Shown here piece by piece: positions 1 to 5,592 of a stretch of DNA of 8,705 bases. Position numbers and translations under genes: made by a program. Each line of letters begins with the position of its first letter. The first letter of the stretch is position 1. A model generated the notes under the pieces. It had not been told where the DNA came from. It saw only the letters and a list, made by a program, of their open reading frames with translations, and made no database searches. Source of the stretch: Bacteriovoracaceae bacterium UBA4097 (GTDB taxonomy: Bacteria > Bdellovibrionota > Bacteriovoracia > Bacteriovoracales > Bacteriovoracaceae); the NCBI GenBank assembly GCA_002381765.1, contig DFXX01000104.1, forward strand, positions 1 through 8,705, given 5' to 3'.

Positions 1-2
1 GA

Positions 3-326
3 TTACATTCGCTTTATCGCCATTTCTTCTCATCTCAGCAGCGGGAAACCATTTCTTTTCAAAAACATGAGGCGGCCCTCCTTGAAAAGATCCAGCTCAT
101 GAAAATCTATCGAAACTTTATGCGGCCGAAGTTTGTGAGAAAAAATTTCTACGATCCACATGCTCACATCTGGTCACCGGCCATGTATGTAGGTGTGGCA
201 AAAAAAGTATTGGATTTTGGCGATGTATTCGGGGTGAGAAAAATGAAGACACAGATTAAGCTTGATGAGAAAGAAGAGTCTTTTATGAATCGATATTATC
301 CTTTTTCCAGACAAAAGATTGCGTAG
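3..326 (+). CDS. Probable DDE transposase, C-terminal fragment (5' end outside window)
   Basis: The reading frame is open from the first base of the window to a TAG at 324-326, so this is the last 107 residues of a longer protein; the ATG at 99 is internal. The tail contains KIYRNFMRP, a short insert, then SPAMYVGVAKKVLDFGDVF. This resembles the end of many IS transposase catalytic domains, where a 'YNFxRPH' helix is followed by 'TPAMxxGI' and a 'W(S/T)xEDIL'-like strand. A Gln/Glu-rich helix with SSQQRETISFQKHEAALLEK precedes it, as in those families. The upstream catalytic D, D and E residues are not visible, so activity cannot be judged. No terminal inverted repeat is obvious between the stop codon and 400. 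The protein could be an intact transposase, a decayed remnant or an unrelated protein. The family call rests on motif resemblance only. Confidence 0.5.
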   Translation, partial: LHSLYRHFFSSQQRETISFQKHEAALLEKIQLMKIYRNFMRPKFVRKNFYDPHAHIWSPAMYVGVAKKVLDFGDVFGVRKMKTQIKLDEKEESFMNRYYPFSRQKIA

Positions 327-338
327 ACAAAGAAAAAG

Positions 339-362
339 AAGCTCCAAAAAGGAGCTTTTTTT
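339..362. terminator. Strong intrinsic terminator, probably bidirectional
   Basis: A 7-bp perfect stem (AAGCTCC at 339-345, GGAGCTT at 351-357) with a 5-nt A loop runs straight into a T tract at 356-362. It lies 13 bases after the stop of the + strand gene ending at 326. Read on the minus strand, the same stem is followed by TCTTTTTCTTTG, so it can also end transcription of the minus-strand methyltransferase gene that stops at 402. A shared terminator fits the convergent arrangement. Confidence 0.85.
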
Positions 363-401
363 GATTCAAGTAACCTCAGTTAACTGCGAACAATTTAAGA
401 A

Positions 402-1643
402 TTAGATCTCGGCCACGATACCGAGGTTTCGAGGAGACAGAGACTCGTCAAAGAATTCCAGAAGTTGGACTTTATAACCCTGCTCTTCGAGATAGCAGAC
501 TCTGTCTAAGAGGATGTACATTTCAAGCAGTCTTCCGAAAGCATTTCGAATAAGACCCGCAGCAATCATATCCTTTATTAATTTCTGACGAATGGGATGA
601 TTGAAAAAGTCGTCCAACTCCTCTTTAGAGTGCTTCGGTTCTAGACTAATGCGCTTAAATTGCTCCAGGGCATAAGTTCCAAAGGACTCATCATACAGCT
701 TGGGAGAAGAATTTCCGAGAGCGGTTAATTCCCCTTGTCCGTACTCATCGTGAAGAAGTATATGGATGGCATAGCGGTAGAGCTTAACTTTCTGCTTGAG
801 ATGATAATCTTTCTCATCCATCTTTCGATGGGCCCGACTGGAAAGAGTTAAGGCAAACTGACTCATCTCAAATTTGTCAGGCAGACTTTGAGCAAGGGCA
901 GAGATGTTCTCACTCTCTCTAGCATGCTCGAGCTTATGATAGCAGCAGCCAAAATTGATGATAAGCGGAAGCCCGCATTCTGCACTTCCCTTAATTTGAT
1001 CATTGGCGAGGTTTCCACAGGTATGAAGACCCAGGGTCATGGAGTTAGGAGCAAGAAGCTTTTTGAACTCGGGACTCCTTCCATCGACCTTAACATTGAT
1101 GTAGCTGACTTTATTTGAGGGATCCTTGGCGTTTACCGCGTGTCTCTTGGCACCAGTGTTTTGTAGGATTGGGTCTAGATCGAGGCTTGTGATTTTGAGT
1201 CCGTACTGATTATTTAGTGTCTGGGCCAGAAGCCCGATGCCGCCCCCGATATCGATAATCCTTTTGATCTTTTTCTCATGATAATAGGCATTCACTAAAG
1301 GAGCGATGGCCTTTATCTCGTATTGCTTCTTAGGGATAATATAGAGCCAGGTATAGCTATTCTCTGGCATCGGAGGCAATTGGGGGGCCTTGGGCACTTC
1401 CGAGAGCTCTTCGATCCGTTCATATAAAGCAAGTAGCTCTGGGTTTTTCAGAAGATGGGACACCTTCTTCTTTTCCAGATCTATGTTATCCTGCATATCC
1501 TGAAACCGACTAAGTTCTTTAATCCAATCACTCGGATAATCTACTAAGGGATCGGGATAAAGGAGCATGATTTCGTTTTGCCATATTCTTTGATATGGTT
1601 TCAGGAATTCATGAATTTCTAGAAATCTCTTACGGTAGTTCAT
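402..1643 (-). CDS. METTL25/RRNAD1-like SAM-dependent methyltransferase (Methyltransf_32 type)
   Basis: A Rossmann-fold methyltransferase; target unknown. Counting from the GTG at 1664, it has PKKQYEI (111-117, the 'KKxHE' position of the family), the SAM-binding motif IIDIGGGIG (136-144), acidic post-motif LDLD (161-164), GLHTCGNLA (212-220) and NFGCCYHKL (237-245). A C-terminal LLDRVCYLEEQGY is followed by SPRN (410-413). The GLHxCGDL, GCCYHxL and C-terminal SPRN set is the signature of the Methyltransf_32 family, whose known members are mainly eukaryotic METTL25 and METTL25B/RRNAD1. The full set is present, so the protein looks complete and functional. I prefer the ATG at 1643 (413 residues); a GTG at 1664 would add seven residues and place the start 5 bp from the divergent murD. 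Neither start has a convincing Shine-Dalgarno site. It probably ends at the 339-362 hairpin. Confidence 0.82.
   Translation of the reverse strand: MNYRKRFLEIHEFLKPYQRIWQNEIMLLYPDPLVDYPSDWIKELSRFQDMQDNIDLEKKKVSHLLKNPELLALYERIEELSEVPKAPQLPPMPENSYTWLYIIPKKQYEIKAIAPLVNAYYHEKKIKRIIDIGGGIGLLAQTLNNQYGLKITSLDLDPILQNTGAKRHAVNAKDPSNKVSYINVKVDGRSPEFKKLLAPNSMTLGLHTCGNLANDQIKGSAECGLPLIINFGCCYHKLEHARESENISALAQSLPDKFEMSQFALTLSSRAHRKMDEKDYHLKQKVKLYRYAIHILLHDEYGQGELTALGNSSPKLYDESFGTYALEQFKRISLEPKHSKEELDDFFNHPIRQKLIKDMIAAGLIRNAFGRLLEMYILLDRVCYLEEQGYKVQLLEFFDESLSPRNLGIVAEI
1606..1626. promoter_or_regulatory. Two overlapping 12-bp palindromes upstream of murD (candidate operator)
   Basis: AATTCATGAATT (1606-1617) and ATTTCTAGAAAT (1615-1626) are each perfect palindromes. 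They contain tandem TTCnnGAA cores at 1608-1615 and 1617-1624, with centres 9 bp apart. They lie 44-64 bp upstream of the murD start, inside the first codons of the divergent methyltransferase gene (residues FLEIHEFL), where the divergent promoters must also lie. Function is a guess; the coding constraint may produce them by chance. Confidence 0.2.
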
Positions 1644-1669
1644 AGGGGATTTGAGGTATATCACAGCTT

Positions 1670-2989
1670 ATGGATAAGATAAATAAAGTCGCAGTTTTTG
1701 GTATGGGAAAGTCGGGAATAGCTGCCGTGAAGCTTGCCCGCCAGAAAGGGCTAAAGGTCTTTGCGGTCAATCAGGGCGAACCAGCTAGCTGGTATCTTCA
1801 GGATGGCCTGGATGCATATCTTGAGCTCAGCGATTGCTTTTCCCAGGAAGAGTTTAAGTCTTTTCATGAAATGGATGAAATCATTATCTCTCCCGGAATA
1901 CCGGTAACCCATCCTGCCCTGAAGTCAGCTGTTGAAAAAGGTGTCTCCATCATCTCGGAAATAGAATTTGCCTGGCGAGAAGTGCAGGATATCCCGGTAA
2001 TAGGGATTACCGGCACCAATGGGAAAACCACTACCACCACCATGATTGCAGAGCTTTTAAAAAAAGCAGGGAAGCGTGTTTTCTGTGGGGGAAATATTGG
2101 AGTTCCCTATTGCGAGATGGCACTCGCAAAAGATTCCTTTGACTATGCTGTTATCGAATTATCTAGCTTTCAGTTAGAAACCATTCGGGAATTTCATCCT
2201 CATATTGGTCTTATTCTAAATATCTTTCCCAATCATTCTGAGCGCTATGATGAAGTTCATGATTATGCTCGCGCCAAATTCAGAATGCTTATGAATATGA
2301 ATCAGGCCGATTATCTCATTCTGGGAACTGAGAATGCTTATCTCAAGGATATCGAATCTCACCCTTCACAAAAAATGATGTTCACCAAGGGAGAGCTTCC
2401 AGAAGATTTTAGGAATACTTTTAATTTCTCCCTGGCCCGTGCAAGGGGTGAGCATAATGAGTCTAATTTCTATGCAGCCTATAAGGTCATGGAAATCCTA
2501 AAGCTTAAGAAACGCGAGAAACTTATGCAGGACTTTATTAATGAATTTCCGGGTGTCGCTCATCGCTTAGAATTCACGCTGGAGAAGAACGGCCTTACTG
2601 TCTATAACGATGCCAAGAGTACGAATAGTCTGGCCACTACTACCGCCATTAAGGCCTTTAAGGATGCAAACTGCCCCTTGCACCTGATCCTGGGAGGGAA
2701 GCTAAGAAATGAAGGGGATCGTCTTCTGCCGGAACTTCTGCCCTATAAAGGACTGATAACTACGATCTTCAGTATTGGAGACGTGACGGATAGACTTCTG
2801 CAAGAATTAGGGCAGGATTTTAGGGTTATACCGGCCAAAGATTTGAAGCGGGTTTTTGCTCTTACTCAGGAAATGAAGCTGACCGGTAATTTGGTTTTTT
2901 CTCCCAGCTTTCCATCGTTTGATCAATTTAAAAATTATGTGGATCGAGGGGAGAAGTTCAAGCAGTGGGCAAAGGAAATTCTCGATTAG
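1670..2989 (+). CDS. murD: UDP-N-acetylmuramoyl-L-alanine--D-glutamate ligase
   Basis: Cytoplasmic Mur ligase that adds D-glutamate to UDP-MurNAc-L-Ala with ATP hydrolysis, the second amino-acid step of peptidoglycan precursor synthesis. At 439 residues it has the usual family length. Visible elements in order are: an N-terminal UDP-binding Rossmann loop FGMGKSG (about 10-16), the ATP P-loop GTNGKT (115-120, K119), GGNIG, ELSSFQLE, and ILNIFPNHSERY. Next come ARAKFRML with K203 at the position of the carbamylated lysine, HRLEF and NDAKSTNS in the ATP domain, LILGGKLRNEGD, and FSPSFPSFDQFKNY (410-423) in the D-Glu-binding C-terminal domain. 'FPNH' replaces the more usual 'xxDH', and Tyr423 stands where E. 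coli has Phe422. The start is the ATG just before the standard MurD N-terminus; GAGGT at 1653-1657 is a plausible but distant ribosome site (12 nt). No dcw cluster partner (murF, mraY, ftsW, murG) is adjacent, so the gene is outside the classical cluster here. Confidence 0.96.
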   Translation: MDKINKVAVFGMGKSGIAAVKLARQKGLKVFAVNQGEPASWYLQDGLDAYLELSDCFSQEEFKSFHEMDEIIISPGIPVTHPALKSAVEKGVSIISEIEFAWREVQDIPVIGITGTNGKTTTTTMIAELLKKAGKRVFCGGNIGVPYCEMALAKDSFDYAVIELSSFQLETIREFHPHIGLILNIFPNHSERYDEVHDYARAKFRMLMNMNQADYLILGTENAYLKDIESHPSQKMMFTKGELPEDFRNTFNFSLARARGEHNESNFYAAYKVMEILKLKKREKLMQDFINEFPGVAHRLEFTLEKNGLTVYNDAKSTNSLATTTAIKAFKDANCPLHLILGGKLRNEGDRLLPELLPYKGLITTIFSIGDVTDRLLQELGQDFRVIPAKDLKRVFALTQEMKLTGNLVFSPSFPSFDQFKNYVDRGEKFKQWAKEILD

Positions 2990-3147
2990 CGACGACTCAA
3001 ATGGTCCTGATAACTCTTATCGATTGAAGCAGGGGAGCGATCATGAGAGGTGTCGGCCACTTTGTCTGCCGTGGCAGTTTCAAATGAAATCTTAGCGATA
3101 AAGAACATCATCAAAACCATGACAAACGAACCAAGCTTTACTCTCAT
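2986..3147 (-). CDS. Small secreted or membrane-anchored protein, 53 residues, function unknown
   Basis: The protein starts MRVK and continues with a hydrophobic stretch of about 16-18 residues (LGSFVMVLMMFFIAKISF), then ETATA, a plausible signal peptidase I site (A-T-A before D28). Cleavage would release a 26-residue hydrophilic peptide rich in D, S, K and R with no cysteine; without cleavage it would be a single-pass anchor. The ATG at 3147 is preceded at 6 nt by AGAAGGG, which selects it over an upstream in-frame TTG at 3171. Its TAA (2986-2988) overlaps the TAG of the convergent murD by two bases. It lies 99 bases downstream of the kynureninase-like gene on the same strand with no clear terminator between, so it may be the last gene of that unit. 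I do not recognise the family. The good ribosome site and signal-like N-terminus argue that it is real. Confidence 0.6.
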   Translation of the reverse strand: MRVKLGSFVMVLMMFFIAKISFETATADKVADTSHDRSPASIDKSYQDHLSRR

Positions 3148-3153
3148 AAATGA

Positions 3154-3160
3154 CCCTTCT
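3154..3160 (-). promoter_or_regulatory. Ribosome binding site fixing the start of the 53-residue protein
   Basis: On the minus strand AGAAGGG sits 6 nt upstream of the ATG at 3147. The in-frame TTG at 3171 has no such site, and starting there would put eight mostly polar residues before the signal sequence. Confidence 0.55.
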
Positions 3161-3246
3161 CTAACAATCAATCTTGTTGTGGTACATGGGCCTTATCGAC
3201 AGGTTTGAGAAAGAACTTTAAACTTTTTCTATAGAATCTTAACTTT

Positions 3247-4437
3247 TTATTTGGCCAGGATTTCGAGCCGTTTTAGGAGCTCAGAAACATCATCTAGATC
3301 ATGGTAAAGGCCGAAGCCAAACCTGAGCCTTTCTCCTCTGCGGTCTATTAGAATGCTGGCCATTTCCAGGGCCTTTTGGCAATTCTCGGCGACTTCAGCA
3401 TCCGGGGCCTCGAAGGTCAGAAAATGACCATGCCATTCTAAATCCTTGTTAAATAGAGGGGTTAGCTTCCATTTTTGGTAAAAGCTAGGGGGCAGTTGTC
3501 GCAAGAAGGTAAGCTGGAGAGTTTTCACATGCTCATGAATGAGGGAAACCTTGAGACCATTGGCCTCAAAATGCCCCCAGACCGAGTTGAAGCGGTACAT
3601 ACCACTAGGATCCTGAGTTGCACCCATGAAGGCCATCCAGTTATTGGCATAACCCACATTGGTTCCAGGAGGGGTTGAGAGTTCAGCAAACTCGGCAAAC
3701 CAACCGGTAAAGGCGGGCCGCCATTCACCTTTAGGAATCACCATAAAGCCCACGCCCTCACCCGCTTGAGCATATTTATATCCACCAGCGAGATAGAAGA
3801 TCTTCCCTTCAAGCCGGGAGAGATCAGAGGGCAGGGCGGCAAAGCCGTGATAGCCATCAACTACCATAATGGTTTCAGGAGGGGTGGCATCACATAATTC
3901 TAGAAGCTCCTTATCGCTTAAGGCCAGACCCGAATCAAAGAAGACCTGGCTAATAAAAAAGAGATCAGGCTTTTTTTGTAGTTCGGTTTTTAAATTCTCA
4001 ATAAATTCTCTTCTTGAATTTAAAAGATCTCCTGAAAGGGAAGTCACCTGAACTTGCGGCAGTTCCATTATTCTTTTTAACTGCCTTCTCCAGGAATGAA
4101 ATTCACTGGTGGAGGTAAGAATCTTGAGGCTTGGTTTTCCTAAAAATAAGGAGAGAAGTCTGGTAGTGAGTTCATGGGTATTAGGAGCAAAGACGATTTG
4201 CTCACTGTCTTTGAGGTTAAGTAAGCGAGCAATATGATACTGAGTGGTAGGTATGATCTCGGAGAAAACCTTCTCCCACTTCCTATCACTAGTCATGGAA
4301 CAGTCATCCCAGTACTCAAGATGGGCCTCACGGGTCACATCCGGCCAGAAATGATGGGAGTGGGCCGAGAAATGAAGAAGATCTCCGTGGTTCTCTAGAA
4401 AACGAGTATAAAGGCCCTTAAGATCGAGAACTATCAT
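3247..4437 (-). CDS. kynU: Kynureninase-like PLP enzyme (aminotransferase class V fold)
   Basis: Predicted cytosolic fold-type I PLP enzyme; with KynA next to it, the likely reaction is cleavage of L-kynurenine to anthranilate and L-alanine. FAPNTHE (83-89) is the phosphate-binding turn. VVDGYHGF (192-199) carries Asp194, expected to bind the pyridine nitrogen. In GGYKYAQAGEGVGF (218-231) Lys221 is the Schiff-base lysine, as in the kynureninase 'GYKY' motif. The C-terminal RLRFGFGLYHDLDDV matches the family's 'RxxxxPLYNxxxDV' region. The N-terminus reads LHFSAHSHHFWPD instead of the kynureninase 'LDGNSLG', and the middle has GATQDPSGMYRF, so this is a divergent branch and another class V activity cannot be excluded. 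The ATG at 4437 lies 20 nt inside the end of kynA in another frame, suggesting translational coupling. Length (396) is close to typical (about 410-420). Confidence 0.78.
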   Translation of the reverse strand: MIVLDLKGLYTRFLENHGDLLHFSAHSHHFWPDVTREAHLEYWDDCSMTSDRKWEKVFSEIIPTTQYHIARLLNLKDSEQIVFAPNTHELTTRLLSLFLGKPSLKILTSTSEFHSWRRQLKRIMELPQVQVTSLSGDLLNSRREFIENLKTELQKKPDLFFISQVFFDSGLALSDKELLELCDATPPETIMVVDGYHGFAALPSDLSRLEGKIFYLAGGYKYAQAGEGVGFMVIPKGEWRPAFTGWFAEFAELSTPPGTNVGYANNWMAFMGATQDPSGMYRFNSVWGHFEANGLKVSLIHEHVKTLQLTFLRQLPPSFYQKWKLTPLFNKDLEWHGHFLTFEAPDAEVAENCQKALEMASILIDRRGERLRFGFGLYHDLDDVSELLKRLEILAK

Positions 4438-5515
4438 AGACGATATCCAGTTGTGAGCGAACGGCTTCCGGAAGTTTTGGAATGGCCGATTTAGGTATAA
4501 GAAAAGTGGCGAGGTTAAACAAATCGAGGAAAGTTCTGTTTCTCTCGGTTGTCGATTTTAAATACTCATGACCGGAAGATCCACCAGTACCAATCTTAGT
4601 CCCTAAAATTCTCTGAACCATCATAGCGTGACGATATCTCCAGGTAGTGAAGTTTTCATCTACTTCGATGAGAGAGTTCAAAATTTTAAAGGGCATTTGC
4701 AGAGCGGGGTAGTCGCGATAGAGAAAGATAAAGACAGCTGAGAGCATCGCTTTCTGCGAGAGTCTTACCTTGCCCTCATTTCTCCAAGCTGCAAAACGAT
4801 CTGCATCGAGAAGAGTGGCGAAAGTCTCCCGTGTCATTTCTAGATTTTTAAGTTCCATGACTCTGATTTTTTCATCCAACGCAGGATTATTAGAGATGAT
4901 TTCACGATCCTGATTGAGCATTTTATCAACGGCATCAGAGTAGGCCCCCCAGAAATCAAAGCCATCAAATTCACTAAAGGGCATGCGAGAGAGCCAGGCT
5001 TCCAGCAATTCCAAAATACTAACTTTGTTTTCAGTTTCTTCCAGTTTATTTCGATCTTCGAGCTTTAAGCGGGAAGTGAAGAACTGCTTTTCAATTTCCA
5101 TTCTGTTATGGGCCTTAATCCCCAGAGTTGCCTCTACCAGACGAAACTGTAAGCTTTGGAATCCAGAAGCGGGTACCAGAAAATCCCTGAATTCCATGAA
5201 ATCAAGGGAAGTCATTGTTTCCATAACTTTGATTTGATCCACCAAAATGCCTTGAATTGTGGTAACTCTTTCTAGGCGCGCATTGACGACGGAAAGATCA
5301 ACCGAAGGAACAAACGGTTTTTGCATGATTTCGCGAATAGAATCAAGTTCGTGCAATATTTGTTTAAACCACAGTTCATAAGTCTGATGAATAATGATAA
5401 AAAGAGTTTCATCATGTGCGGGTTTACCATATTTAGCACTTTCCGTGTCTTGAGCGTTCAGGATCTTTGGAAGCTGCAGGTAGTCACCGTAATAAACAGG
5501 TTTTTGAATCTTCAT
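4418..5515 (-). CDS. kynA: Tryptophan 2,3-dioxygenase
   Basis: Haem enzyme that inserts O2 into the indole ring of L-tryptophan to give N-formylkynurenine, the first step of the kynurenine route; usually a cytosolic homotetramer. Hallmarks are VYYGDYLQLPKIL (7-19), HDETLFIIIHQTYELWFKQI with active-site His43, and FRDFLVPASGFQSLQFRLVEATLG, where Arg125 should bind the substrate carboxylate. TWRYRHAMMVQRILG carries haem-ligand His296, and GTGGSSG (309-315) has Thr310 at the substrate ammonium position. The assignments follow the Xanthomonas enzyme (His55, Arg117, His240, Thr254). At 365 residues it is longer than short bacterial forms (about 280-300); the extra length is mostly a helical insert around 145-250. 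The ATG at 5515 has a strong AGGAAGG ribosome site (5520-5526) 4 nt away. It is first in the unit with the overlapping kynureninase-like gene. No arylformamidase gene is in the window. Confidence 0.96.
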   Translation of the reverse strand: MKIQKPVYYGDYLQLPKILNAQDTESAKYGKPAHDETLFIIIHQTYELWFKQILHELDSIREIMQKPFVPSVDLSVVNARLERVTTIQGILVDQIKVMETMTSLDFMEFRDFLVPASGFQSLQFRLVEATLGIKAHNRMEIEKQFFTSRLKLEDRNKLEETENKVSILELLEAWLSRMPFSEFDGFDFWGAYSDAVDKMLNQDREIISNNPALDEKIRVMELKNLEMTRETFATLLDADRFAAWRNEGKVRLSQKAMLSAVFIFLYRDYPALQMPFKILNSLIEVDENFTTWRYRHAMMVQRILGTKIGTGGSSGHEYLKSTTERNRTFLDLFNLATFLIPKSAIPKLPEAVRSQLDIVYDSSRS

Positions 5516-5562
5516 AAGGCCTTCCTGGGAAAAAGACAGGTGGGTATTTAAAGGGCGAGGTT

Positions 5563-5592
5563 ATTGTATGAAAAAAGCATTCGATCTATCAA
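5563..5592 (-). promoter_or_regulatory. Candidate sigma-70-type promoter of kynA
   Basis: On the minus strand TTGATA (5587-5592) is followed after 18 bases by TACAAT (5563-5568); each box differs from the consensus at one position. The predicted start of transcription is near 5556, giving a leader of about 40 nt before the kynA ATG at 5515. The -10 box covers the first base of the ATG of the divergent aminopeptidase gene, so the promoter lies inside that gene's start region. Confidence 0.45.

Noticed and set aside
888..1118. 76-codon plus-strand frame
   Set aside because: It is antisense to the central motifs of the methyltransferase gene and has no independent support.
3148..3171. TTG at 3171 as the start of the small protein
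   Set aside because: The ATG at 3147 has a well-placed AGAAGGG site and puts the basic residues directly before the hydrophobic core.
3172..3246. Possible terminator or promoter between the kynureninase-like gene and the small gene
   Set aside because: Only weak AT-rich partial repeats and poor -35/-10 matches are present.
5545..5550. TATTTA as a -10 box for the aminopeptidase gene
   Set aside because: Transcription would start within the ribosome site, and no fitting -35 box is found upstream.
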